Assembly (NCBI RefSeq): GCF_005925325.1
Contig: NZ_SRMP01000005.1
Location: forward strand, 310,001 to 374,000
Direction: 5' to 3'
DNA from: Pedobacter helvus
Lineage (GTDB): Bacteria; Bacteroidota; Bacteroidia; Sphingobacteriales; Sphingobacteriaceae
Length of the DNA: 64,000 nucleotides
Part shown: one piece after another, positions 18,333 to 26,425 of the stretch
Layout: each line of letters opens with the position of its first letter
How positions within the stretch are numbered: the first letter of the stretch is position 1
Notes under the pieces: generated by a model
What the model was told of the DNA's origin: nothing
The model's database searches: none
The model's input: the letters and a program-made list of their open reading frames with translations, nothing else
Program-made: the position numbers and the translations under genes

Positions 18333-18816
18333 GTTGATTGTATATTTCAGTAAGTTTTTGTTTAATACGATGAATTCTAACCCTTAAATTGCCTTCACTA
18401 ATTCCCGATATTTCTGCAATTTCATTATATGGCAATTCATCCAGCACCATGGTAATGATTAAACGATCATTTTCTTCTAGTTTAGAGATCGATTTATATA
18501 AAAGCGCAATCTGTTCGTTTTTTTCAGAATACTCTTCGACCTTATTCTCTATAATGTTATCCGTTAGCTCATCTTTTGCCTGTCTCTTTTCAGAACGGAG
18601 GTAAGTTAAGCAGGTATTTACCGCAATTCTGTAGATCCAAGTAGATATCAATGATTTATTTCTGAATTTATCCAGATTTTGCCAAACCTTTAAAAATGTT
18701 TCCTGTAAAAGATCATTCGCAGAGTCTGCATCACCCGTGTAGCCATAACACAAGTGAAATATCTTCTTTGAGTTTTTATCGAAAATTTCCTTAAAAAGCT
18801 GGTCTTTCCGGTCCAT
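18319..18816 (-). CDS. ECF-type RNA polymerase sigma factor
   Basis: A 165-residue sigma-70 family protein with only regions 2 and 4. Region 2 shows GDADSANDLLQETFLKVWQNLDKF and TWIYRIAVNTCLTYLR. Region 4 shows ELPYNEIAEISGISEGNLRVRIHRIKQKL, a helix-turn-helix. The length is typical of ECF factors. The gene is first in a minus-strand unit with the overlapping membrane protein, and the intergenic region to the right separates it from the divergent symporter gene. Confidence 0.93.
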   Translation of the reverse strand: MDRKDQLFKEIFDKNSKKIFHLCYGYTGDADSANDLLQETFLKVWQNLDKFRNKSLISTWIYRIAVNTCLTYLRSEKRQAKDELTDNIIENKVEEYSEKNEQIALLYKSISKLEENDRLIITMVLDELPYNEIAEISGISEGNLRVRIHRIKQKLTEIYNQHARI

Positions 18817-18893
18817 TTAATGTTTTTGTATGTCTATTAGAATAGTGCAACATTAAATTGTTACACCAAAAACGCTGGCTAAAATAATAAATG

Positions 18894-18924
18894 TTTGTGT
18901 GGTAAAGGCAAATATTTATTTTTG
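18894..18924 (+). promoter_or_regulatory. Promoter of the symporter operon
   Basis: TTTG (18894-18897), a 19-bp spacer and TATTTTTG (18917-18924) match the Bacteroidota consensus well. The symporter ATG is 175 bp downstream, which implies a leader of about 170 nt. I see no known riboswitch in it. Confidence 0.65.
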
Positions 18925-19099
18925 TCGGTCTGCAAACATCCAATATGCAACTTACAAGTTATAGTTGGATAGATTTAGCTGATTGAAAACCAAGATAACC
19001 AAATAAACAAATGTGCCATTTTTAATTAATGGGTACAAGAAATAAACAAACGAGTGAGGCTATTATTGCTTTATTTCCGCTGAAGATAAAAACAAACGA

Positions 19100-20521
19100 A
19101 TGAAAAAAACTAAAATAGGTTTAATCACCTTAGTCTGCATTACCATCGCATTAATCATTACTTTATTAAAAGAATTTGATATCGTAAGTATTGCAGATAA
19201 TGTGATGATCGCTGTCAGATGGGTTTCTGCTATAGTTTTGATAGCTTATGCGCTCAGCAAAAGAAATTTAACTACGTGGATATTGGTGGCAATGCTTTTA
19301 GGAGTATTTGTCGGTGTCGATTTTCCGAACGTTGCGGCGGCCCTGCACCCACTAAGTAAAGGTTTCATCAAGTTGGTTAAAACTATTGTAGGGCCAATCC
19401 TTTTTGGAACTTTGGTTTACGGCATAGCTGGACACTCAGATTTGAAACAGGTTGGTCGTATGGCATGGAAATCAATGTTATACTTCTTCTGTGCAACTTC
19501 GTGTGCTATTTTTATAGGTTTGGCTGTAATTAACATTACACATGCTGGTGTAGGCGTAGATATCAAGAAGATGCCACAGCAGCAGCTGCCAACCGCTAAA
19601 GTAGTAGATGCAGAATTAGAAGCTTTGCCAGAAAATGTACACGGCATTTATAAATTTTCGCATTTCTTTTACGAGTTATTTCCAGAAAATGTGGTTAAAT
19701 CAATGTACGAAAATAAAGTATTACAGATTGTAGTGTTTTCGGTGCTGTTTGGTATTGGCTTGGCTTTGGTAGAGGAGAAGAAGCGAAAGCCACTGGTAGA
19801 TTTTGCAGAGAGTTTGTCTGAAGTGATGTTTAAGTTTACCAACCTCATTATGTACTTCGCACCAATTGGTGTAGGTGCTGCCATGGCTTATACTGTCGGT
19901 CATTTGGGTGTAGATATATTAAAGAATTTATTCATGCTTTTAGGTTCTTTGTATATTGCGCTGATTGTGTTTGTACTGGTAGTATTTGTGCCAATTATGT
20001 TGGTTTTAAAGATATCGATCAAGAAGTTTATACAGGCAGTTAAAGAACCAGTTTCCATTGCATTTGCAACTACAAGTTCGGATGCGGCTTTGCCAAAGGC
20101 GATTAGCAATATGGAAAAATTTGGGGTGCCTCGTAAAATTGTATCGTTTGTAATACCAACAGGATATAGTTTTAATTTAGATGGTACTTCTTTGTATCTA
20201 TCTTTGGCATCAATTTTTGTGGCGCAAGCTGCGGGAATGCATTTAGGTATCGGGCAACAGTTGGCCATTGCGTTTACGTTGATGATTACCTCAAAAGGCG
20301 TTGCTGCAGTGCCAAGAGCTTCGCTAATTGTGTTAATTGCCACTGCCGAACAGTTTGGCTTGCCAGTTTTCATCATTGCTGCTATTTTAGGTATTGATGA
20401 ATTAATGGATATGGCCCGGACTTCGGTAAACGTAATTGGAAATTGTTTAGCAACCGTAGTGGTAGCTAAATGGGAGGGTGAGTTTGATGATAATGCATCA
20501 AAAAATTTTATAGCTGATTAA
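19100..20521 (+). CDS. Dicarboxylate/amino acid:cation symporter (SDF/DAACS family)
   Basis: A 473-residue inner-membrane transporter for glutamate, aspartate or C4-dicarboxylates driven by H+ or Na+. Hydrophobic helices cover most of its length. Family hallmarks are the serine-rich loop AFATTSSDAALPKA near residue 330, the following PTGYSFNLDGTSLYL, the TSKGVAAVPRAS segment and a DELMDMARTSVNVIGN motif near the end. The substrate cannot be fixed from sequence. Two small paralogous genes follow immediately, so the three probably form an operon. Confidence 0.92.
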   Translation: MKKTKIGLITLVCITIALIITLLKEFDIVSIADNVMIAVRWVSAIVLIAYALSKRNLTTWILVAMLLGVFVGVDFPNVAAALHPLSKGFIKLVKTIVGPILFGTLVYGIAGHSDLKQVGRMAWKSMLYFFCATSCAIFIGLAVINITHAGVGVDIKKMPQQQLPTAKVVDAELEALPENVHGIYKFSHFFYELFPENVVKSMYENKVLQIVVFSVLFGIGLALVEEKKRKPLVDFAESLSEVMFKFTNLIMYFAPIGVGAAMAYTVGHLGVDILKNLFMLLGSLYIALIVFVLVVFVPIMLVLKISIKKFIQAVKEPVSIAFATTSSDAALPKAISNMEKFGVPRKIVSFVIPTGYSFNLDGTSLYLSLASIFVAQAAGMHLGIGQQLAIAFTLMITSKGVAAVPRASLIVLIATAEQFGLPVFIIAAILGIDELMDMARTSVNVIGNCLATVVVAKWEGEFDDNASKNFIAD

Positions 20522-20527
20522 TAAATA

Positions 20528-21034
20528 ATGACTTCGAGAGGTAAAAAGATTTTTCTTGCGTTAACCGTAATTGTACCATTTTTGATCTATAGCATCATTT
20601 ACTATGCGCCAATTATTAGAAATGCTCCATTTCAGGAGAAAGATTTCGTTTCGTTAGAATACACATGGGGTGACGGAGCTAAGCTAGAGAACAGCTACAA
20701 TTCTGCAACTGGCGAGTTTAAGTATGTGAACAAGAATGATTCGTTGGTAACTCGAAATATCAAATTAACTACAAAAGACATCAAATATTTGGACAGTGTG
20801 GCAGATGTGCAGGGCTTTTGGAATTTGCCAAGTGTGGTTGCTAATGCCGAAAAAGATTTAACTGATACCAACAAATTGCGCTACGTGATTAAATTCAATT
20901 ATAAAAAGAAATCGAAGGAAGTAATTTATTTTCCAAGTTTTACTGGTAATGAAAGGATGAAGGGCGCTGTAAGTAAAATGCAAAAAGAGATTGAGCTTAC
21001 ACTAATTGACAAAGAAGCTAGCTTAAACAAATAG
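20528..21034 (+). CDS. Membrane-anchored protein, tandem paralogue 1
   Basis: A 168-residue protein with one N-terminal transmembrane segment (about residues 9-29) and no lipobox. The soluble part begins VSLEYTWGDG and contains NSYNSATGEFKYVN, IKYLDS and a conserved LRY-x-IKF strand. It is about 30-35% similar by eye to the next gene across its whole length. It begins 6 bp after the symporter. No family or catalytic motif is recognised. Confidence 0.7.
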   Translation: MTSRGKKIFLALTVIVPFLIYSIIYYAPIIRNAPFQEKDFVSLEYTWGDGAKLENSYNSATGEFKYVNKNDSLVTRNIKLTTKDIKYLDSVADVQGFWNLPSVVANAEKDLTDTNKLRYVIKFNYKKKSKEVIYFPSFTGNERMKGAVSKMQKEIELTLIDKEASLNK

Positions 21035-21538
21035 ATGAAGCCGAAAGTAACAAAAACCCTCAATATCGTTGCGGTACTTTTTATAGTGATTGCGGGTGCA
21101 TATTTTGTAATGAAGATGAGGAGTGGGGGCAAACGAGCTGCATCTTTTGTAAGTTTAACCTACAAATGGGGCGTGGGCGACACCTTACAAAATAGTTACG
21201 ATTCTAAAACTGGCGACTATCAATTTATAGATCAACGCGACCAGCTTATCAAAGAGAAATTTAAGATACGTACCAACAACGTAATTTTTCTGCATAGCAA
21301 AATCAACGAACAAGAATTGTTGAATATCCCTGATACGGTAGCAAATCCTCAGGCAAATTTGAAAGACCCAAAAGTGTTACGTTACGAATTTAAGTTCGTT
21401 TATGACGATACTACTAAAAATGTAATTTTCTTAACGAATTACGACAAAGATCCAGTAATCAGAAATAGAGCTATTGGTTTGCAGAAAGTAGTACAGCAAA
21501 TTGTTGCTGAAGCAGAGGAGCGCTTCGCTAGAAAATAA
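21035..21538 (+). CDS. Membrane-anchored protein, tandem paralogue 2
   Basis: A 167-residue paralogue of the preceding gene. It has an N-terminal membrane helix (about 8-26), then VSLTYKWGVGDTLQNSYDSKTGDYQFID, which aligns residue by residue with its neighbour. Its ATG directly abuts the neighbour's stop codon, so the pair is translationally coupled and probably arose by tandem duplication. The function is unknown; the position suggests a role linked to the symporter or the envelope. Confidence 0.7.
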   Translation: MKPKVTKTLNIVAVLFIVIAGAYFVMKMRSGGKRAASFVSLTYKWGVGDTLQNSYDSKTGDYQFIDQRDQLIKEKFKIRTNNVIFLHSKINEQELLNIPDTVANPQANLKDPKVLRYEFKFVYDDTTKNVIFLTNYDKDPVIRNRAIGLQKVVQQIVAEAEERFARK

Positions 21539-21612
21539 TTTCAGCTTTAAATCACAATTTTCATAACCTGAGCTCCTTTATTATTCAATAATCCTCATTC
21601 TTTATAAGACAG

Positions 21613-21681
21613 CGACCGAAATAAATTTCGGGTAACGTTAAGGTTGCTTGCTTCTTCATGCTGAATTTATTTCAGTTTCTA
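21613..21681. repeat. Intergenic repeat of the CTGAAATAAATTTCAG type, degraded copy
   Basis: Contains a hairpin GACCGAAATAAATTTCGGGT (21613-21632) and a half-palindrome CATGCTGAATTTATTTCAG (21658-21676). The same pair in better shape lies at 23619-23685. The rest of this 279-bp gap is the promoter region of the lyase gene. Confidence 0.6.
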
Positions 21682-21751
21682 CTTATTCTGTGGTAAGATT
21701 TAATGCTTTCGTAACATTTCATAAAACGTTCTGTTAAAATTTTCTAAAAAA

Positions 21752-21805
21752 TTTGGTTCATAGTATTATTTGCATAAATTTGGTTAACCAAATACTGGTT
21801 AACCA
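21752..21805 (+). promoter_or_regulatory. Promoter with double TGGTnnACCA operator (lyase unit)
   Basis: TTTG (21752-21755), a 19-bp spacer and TAAATTTG (21775-21782) make a consensus promoter. Two identical dyads TGGTTAACCA lie at 21781-21790 and 21796-21805, 15 bp apart start to start. The first dyad overlaps the last two bases of the -7 element, so a bound protein would block RNA polymerase. The same arrangement occurs at 28424-28455 and 36216-36267. The binding protein is inferred to be the GntR regulator encoded at 28472. Confidence 0.82.
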
Positions 21806-21817
21806 AATTTATACTGT

Positions 21818-22696
21818 ATGAACAAGCAAAATCTGCTTTACGCACTATGCTTCTGTTTATTTGCATTTGCTTGTAGTAAACAAAAAACAGCGCTGATAGA
21901 AAAAGAAGTTTTGACGGGCACAGGTAGTCAGACTGCAAATACAGATGGTACTACCCTAAGTGCTAACGGCACTACGGAAACTTATCAATTGATTAATAGC
22001 GTTTTTGGTGGAAACGGAGATGTGGTAGAAGCCCCAGATTGTAGTCACACAGCTTTTGGTAAACACATTACGCAAGTGTACGATGCCGATTTGAAACGTC
22101 AGGTTTTTGCTTTTCATATCCATGTTACTCCAGATAATGATAAATGTGAAGATTCCGATAGGCAACGTAACGAGATCAAAACTTATGATAAATCTCCGGA
22201 GAATTTGAAGGCCAGTAAAAATGAGAAGGTGCTCTACAAATGGAAATTTAAACTCGACGCGAACTTCAAGCCATCAAACGATTTTACTCACATTCATCAG
22301 TTAAAGCCAATAGACGGTGATAATCAATTGCCAATCATTACTCTTACGCCAAGGTACAGAGCTAGTGGAGACGTTATGCAGGTAATCCATACAGGAGATA
22401 CCGACGCTACTTCGCAAAAATATATCGTTCAAATTCCTTTGGCTGATTTTAAAGGACATTGGGTAGAGGTAATTGAAAGAGCTACATTTTCTTTCGATGG
22501 CAAGTACGAAATACAGATCAATAGAATTAGTGATGGTAAGCTACTCGTGAAGCAAGCTTTCACCAACATAGAAATGTGGCGTAAAAATACCACGAGTTGC
22601 CGCCCCAAATGGGGGATTTATAGGAGAACCCTTCAGCCGGAAGTACTAAGAGACGAGACGCTTTGGTTTAACGACTTTAATATCACCGAATACTAA
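21818..22696 (+). CDS. Jelly-roll polysaccharide lyase lipoprotein, probably alginate-active
   Basis: A 292-residue lipoprotein (lipobox FAFAC, Cys near residue 19). The catalytic domain from residue 55 has three motifs in the order seen in beta-jelly-roll lyases: SDRQRNEIKTY near 115, FTHIHQLK near 155, and RPKWGIYRR near 265. These parallel the R-x-E-x-R, QIH and KAGIY motifs of PL7-like enzymes and resemble the heparin-lyase-I/PL20-type fold. The substrate is inferred from the GntR operator just upstream, shared with the alginate genes. Exact PL family assignment is uncertain. The next gene follows after 18 bp. Confidence 0.75.
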   Translation: MNKQNLLYALCFCLFAFACSKQKTALIEKEVLTGTGSQTANTDGTTLSANGTTETYQLINSVFGGNGDVVEAPDCSHTAFGKHITQVYDADLKRQVFAFHIHVTPDNDKCEDSDRQRNEIKTYDKSPENLKASKNEKVLYKWKFKLDANFKPSNDFTHIHQLKPIDGDNQLPIITLTPRYRASGDVMQVIHTGDTDATSQKYIVQIPLADFKGHWVEVIERATFSFDGKYEIQINRISDGKLLVKQAFTNIEMWRKNTTSCRPKWGIYRRTLQPEVLRDETLWFNDFNITEY

Positions 22697-22714
22697 CCCT
22701 TAATTTATAAAACC

Positions 22715-23557
22715 ATGATGAAGAAATTTTTTGCGCTCTCAACGTTATCTGTTTTTTCAGTTATTGCATTATCAGCAGAAATAGCTTCGGCTCAGCAAGC
22801 ACCGGCTTCAGTAATCAATTATGATTTTGGGGATAAAGAAGCCTCATTTAATCCTAATCCGGGAGCCTCTTCTACTTCATTCTTACCAAAAGTGACAAAT
22901 AGTAAAGCCACTAAAGTGAGGATTCGTACGGCATCGGATGGTACAGGGGCGTTCAATTTGGTAAAAAGCGGCGCAAGTTTTATCAAAGGTGCTGGCTTAG
23001 AAGTGGTAGCTGGCACAACCACAAGCAAGTTTTCTATCTACAACTTAGCTATAGAAAGTGTAGTCAAAACTAGTTTCAATATCAAAATAGACGCTGCTGC
23101 TGCCGGGCAATGGGTATTTGCTAATGGTGCTTCAGAAAATTCTGATGATTTATTTCAAGGTAACGGTGGTATCAAAGAAACTTCAACCGAAGTTTTCGCC
23201 GGTTTAAGATGGAATTTATCTGCAACAGAACAAATTAATTTTTATAGCCGAAACGGTGCAAAGTGGACTTCGGTTAAAGGCATTTCGTTTGTGAAAAACA
23301 CGGACTATTTAGTAGAAATGTACAGTAATAACAGTGCTGATACCAAAAAATACAATAAGGAAGGTGAGCAAACCTTAAATGCGGGCACTTATCATGTTTG
23401 GATAAATGGTAAACGTGTAGCAGGTGAGTTTGTATCTGGTGGTTTGGAAGCTGGCAAAAGCTTAAATGGTTTAATCATTTATGGTGTTACACCAAAAGGC
23501 AATGAAACGATGGCCAAGGCTTGGTTAGATAACCTTGAAATCAGCGGAAATCTATAA
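22715..23557 (+). CDS. Secreted protein of unknown function in the lyase unit
   Basis: A 280-residue exported protein with a signal peptide ending near IASAQQ (residue 26). The mature part is rich in Gly, Asn, Ser and Thr with alternating hydrophobic residues, as in a beta-sandwich. It includes YHVWINGKRVAGEF near residue 227 and an AKAWLDNLEISG C-terminus typical of concanavalin-like or carbohydrate-binding domains. No catalytic motif is identified. It is co-transcribed with the lyase upstream, so a glycan-binding or accessory role is plausible but unproven. Confidence 0.7.
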   Translation: MMKKFFALSTLSVFSVIALSAEIASAQQAPASVINYDFGDKEASFNPNPGASSTSFLPKVTNSKATKVRIRTASDGTGAFNLVKSGASFIKGAGLEVVAGTTTSKFSIYNLAIESVVKTSFNIKIDAAAAGQWVFANGASENSDDLFQGNGGIKETSTEVFAGLRWNLSATEQINFYSRNGAKWTSVKGISFVKNTDYLVEMYSNNSADTKKYNKEGEQTLNAGTYHVWINGKRVAGEFVSGGLEAGKSLNGLIIYGVTPKGNETMAKAWLDNLEISGNL

Positions 23558-23618
23558 TAACCTGAGTTCGATTGTTATTTCGTTGATTTTAAGCTATATA
23601 TCTTGTTCCTAACATGGC

Positions 23619-23685
23619 AGACCCTGAAATAAATTCAGGGTGACGTTAAATCGACACTCCGTCATGCTGAATTTATTTCAGCATC
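23619..23685. repeat. Intergenic double-hairpin repeat (CTGAAATAAATTCAG type)
   Basis: Two palindromes: ACCCTGAAATAAATTCAGGG (23621-23640) and ATGCTGAATTTATTTCAGCA (23664-23683). The second is an inverted variant of the first, separated by a short spacer. A degraded copy lies at 21613-21681. I recall this as a common Bacteroidota intergenic element. Confidence 0.72.
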
Positions 23686-23749
23686 AGCTTGAAGGTTTAT
23701 TTATCAATAAGTTAACAATCGAGCTCAGTATAATAAATAAAAATTAATG

Positions 23750-23770
23750 GGAGAGCCTAAGCTGCTCTCC
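23750..23770 (+). other. Hairpin before the T9SS-cargo gene
   Basis: GGAGAGC (23750-23756) pairs with GCTCTCC (23764-23770) with a 7-nt loop, 28 bp before the ATG at 23799. There is no T-tract, so it is more likely a leader structure than a terminator. The role is unknown. Confidence 0.35.
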
Positions 23771-23798
23771 TCTATCTATAACCAAATATTTAATCCGT

Positions 23799-26348
23799 AT
23801 GAAAAGAATTTTACTGTTGATGATTTTAAGCTGCTTTACTGCGGTTAGTTTTGCGCAGACTTTAGTAAATGGAGATTATAGAACAGCAAAAACGTCTGGA
23901 AACTGGAGTGATGCTGATATGTGGGAAACACGCAACTCTGGTGTTTGGGCTATTACTGCGACGGCACCTAGTGCGGCTAACAATATTTATGTTCAAGCTG
24001 GGCATACTGTTGCTGTTGATGTAGCTAATGCTTATTGTAAAGATTTACAATTGAGTACAACAGGAAGCTTAGCGATAGGTAGTAACGTGGTTAATGTAAG
24101 CGGAAAACTTAGGGCTTTTAATAATCCTGCAGTAGTAGGCGTAGCTGACGGTGTATATACTACAGGTAGTACCTCTTTGGCAGCTGCAATGATTGTTACG
24201 AGTGGTAGCGGCGTACTTAAGTTTGTAGGTGGGACTAGAACGATAACTGCTGCAGGAGAATGGGGAAACGCCACTACGGGCAATGCGGTAGAGTTCGCAT
24301 TAAATCCAGGAGCCGTTGGTACAATCGTAACAGGCGTTAAATTTAGGCCAATATTAATCTCAAGCGGAACGCTGGTATCAGATGGTCTATGCTCTTCTGG
24401 ATCGGGAGATTTTACGATTAAGAGTGGTGCTACTTTTAAATCTACCAGAAGCGGTGGTGTGCTTTGGAATAGTTCAACATCAAAAATGGCGACACTAACC
24501 ATAGAGGCAGGAGCAACCTTAGAACTTTCTGGTAATAGTCCAAATATTGATGCAACAACTATAGTTAATAATGGGACGGTTGTATACAGCGGAGCATCTC
24601 AAAATTTATTGACCAAAAGTGGTACAAATGCAGATGGAGCGGCTTTGTTTCAAGATTATTATGATTTAAAATTGTCTAATTCTGGTACTAAGCAATTGCC
24701 TATTTTTAATGTTAGGGTTGCGAACTCGTTAACCACAGAAGGCACTAGCTCTATCAGCAATACATCAAATAGTACCAAAATTGTAATGGCTAATAACTCT
24801 AGCATTTATAGGAATAGCACAGGTGGTATTGGTAGCACAACTATTGAGTTTGGGACATCTCCTACCGATGTTGTAAATATTTCTATCGGAGCAACAGTTT
24901 CAGCCGGAGGTGAATTGATTTCTTCCCCTTCACCGGGTGCGATAGGTAATTTAACCCTTACACCTTCAGGTATTTATACGATAACTAGCAGTAGGAATAT
25001 TAGCGATTTTGTTAATAATGGAGTACTCGTACTAAACCCAACTACAACAATGACGCTTACAATAAATGGAGATATCTCTGGAGCAGGTAGTATTACCGGC
25101 AATGGAGCTGCGAGTTTAAATGTTGCTGGAACAAACCCTAATAATGCAGGTGTTTTAAACTTTACCACGGGCAGCCAATTATTGAATAATCTTACCGTTA
25201 CTAGAGGAGGTTTAAATTCTTCGGTTAGTTTAGGAACCCATTTAACATTAAACGGTAATTTAAATCTGACCAATGGTTCAATTCACATTCAGCCTGGTCA
25301 GGTACTAACTGTATCTGGTGTAAATAATATATCCGGTGCTCCCTTTTCTTCATCTAAGTATATAAACACTCAAGTTTCAGGCACTTTAATTGGTAAATTA
25401 GTCATTACAGATTTGTCAACTTCTAAAATCATTCCCGTTGGATATAACGGAAATTATCTTCCGGTAACCTTAAATCCAACAGCAACTTCAAACTTCGATA
25501 TCAATGTTTTTGCAGGAGCAACTGCAGACGGTAATCCTAATGGAACCGCGGTAACAACAGCGCAAAGATCAAGGATGGTAGATGCCGTTTGGAATATCAA
25601 CCGCACTGCTGGTACCGGCGATGTAGCAGTAACTTTAGGTTGGGATAATACTTTAGAAGGAGCGGATTTCGCTAATTTTTCTGATGCGCAAATCGGTATT
25701 GCTGGTTATAACGGTACAACTTTTGGAACTTTTTCAGGATCAGGAAATGCGGCAGCTAATACAGCTACATTAACTACGAGTACGTTTTCGCCATTTATTG
25801 TAGGCGAGGCCAATACTACTTTACCACTAACCTTACTTAGTTTTGAGGTAAAAGAGCGTTTAAACAGCGTGTTGCTAACTTGGCAAACCACTGACGAGGT
25901 GAATTTGAAGAACTACATGCTTCAACATAAAGTAGGGGATGATTTTGTAACCATTCAAACCGTACCAGCTAATAATAAAGCTGGGATATTTAATTATAGT
26001 TATACTCACTTAACTCCCACAGCTGGTGTAAATTACTATCGTTTAGTTGGTGTCGACTTAGATGGTACTACACATCCTAGTAAAGATAAATGGGTGAATG
26101 TAAACTTAGGCAGAGCAGTAAATGTTTATCCAAATCCAGTAACACAAAAAAATATTACTGTTTCGGGTGTGGTAAAGGGAGATGTAATCAGGATTTTAAA
26201 TATTCAGGGGCAAGTGGTTGCTAGCAAATCAGCTAATGGAAATCAAATAGAAGAAATAGATGTGCAAAATATTCAAGCAGGTACCTATATTTTGTCTATA
26301 GAAAATGCAGGAAAAATTACAAGTACTAAAAAGGTAATTAAAATATAA
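23799..26348 (+). CDS. Large T9SS-exported beta-rich protein
   Basis: An 849-residue protein with a signal peptide (cleavage near VSFAQ). The first 100 residues (SGNWSDADMWETR and VQAGHTVAVDVANAYCKDLQL) resemble G8-like or beta-helix capping regions. The middle is a long Thr/Ser/Gly/Asn-rich beta-repeat region. Residues from about 685 (LPLTLLSFEVK...NYYRLVGVDLDG) form the FN3-like linker typical of Bacteroidota adhesins. The last 80 residues (VNVYPNPV...IQAGTYILSI) are a type A T9SS sorting domain. It should be secreted through the outer membrane and surface-attached. Its glycan or adhesion target is unknown. Confidence 0.85.
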   Translation: MKRILLLMILSCFTAVSFAQTLVNGDYRTAKTSGNWSDADMWETRNSGVWAITATAPSAANNIYVQAGHTVAVDVANAYCKDLQLSTTGSLAIGSNVVNVSGKLRAFNNPAVVGVADGVYTTGSTSLAAAMIVTSGSGVLKFVGGTRTITAAGEWGNATTGNAVEFALNPGAVGTIVTGVKFRPILISSGTLVSDGLCSSGSGDFTIKSGATFKSTRSGGVLWNSSTSKMATLTIEAGATLELSGNSPNIDATTIVNNGTVVYSGASQNLLTKSGTNADGAALFQDYYDLKLSNSGTKQLPIFNVRVANSLTTEGTSSISNTSNSTKIVMANNSSIYRNSTGGIGSTTIEFGTSPTDVVNISIGATVSAGGELISSPSPGAIGNLTLTPSGIYTITSSRNISDFVNNGVLVLNPTTTMTLTINGDISGAGSITGNGAASLNVAGTNPNNAGVLNFTTGSQLLNNLTVTRGGLNSSVSLGTHLTLNGNLNLTNGSIHIQPGQVLTVSGVNNISGAPFSSSKYINTQVSGTLIGKLVITDLSTSKIIPVGYNGNYLPVTLNPTATSNFDINVFAGATADGNPNGTAVTTAQRSRMVDAVWNINRTAGTGDVAVTLGWDNTLEGADFANFSDAQIGIAGYNGTTFGTFSGSGNAAANTATLTTSTFSPFIVGEANTTLPLTLLSFEVKERLNSVLLTWQTTDEVNLKNYMLQHKVGDDFVTIQTVPANNKAGIFNYSYTHLTPTAGVNYYRLVGVDLDGTTHPSKDKWVNVNLGRAVNVYPNPVTQKNITVSGVVKGDVIRILNIQGQVVASKSANGNQIEEIDVQNIQAGTYILSIENAGKITSTKKVIKI

Positions 26349-26425
26349 CATTTGTTTCAAGTTATGGTTTGCGAGTTACGTGTTAAGCTCACAACTTGCA
26401 GCCCGTAATAGGTAACCAGAAAAGT

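Noticed and set aside
18925..19099. Riboswitch or small RNA in the long symporter leader
   Set aside because: No conserved fold or terminator/antiterminator pair was seen; the region is A/T-rich and unstructured by eye.
24032..25891. Several minus-strand open frames of 60-156 codons inside the T9SS-cargo gene
   Set aside because: They arise from the Thr/Ser/Val-rich coding repeats on the plus strand and have no features of their own.
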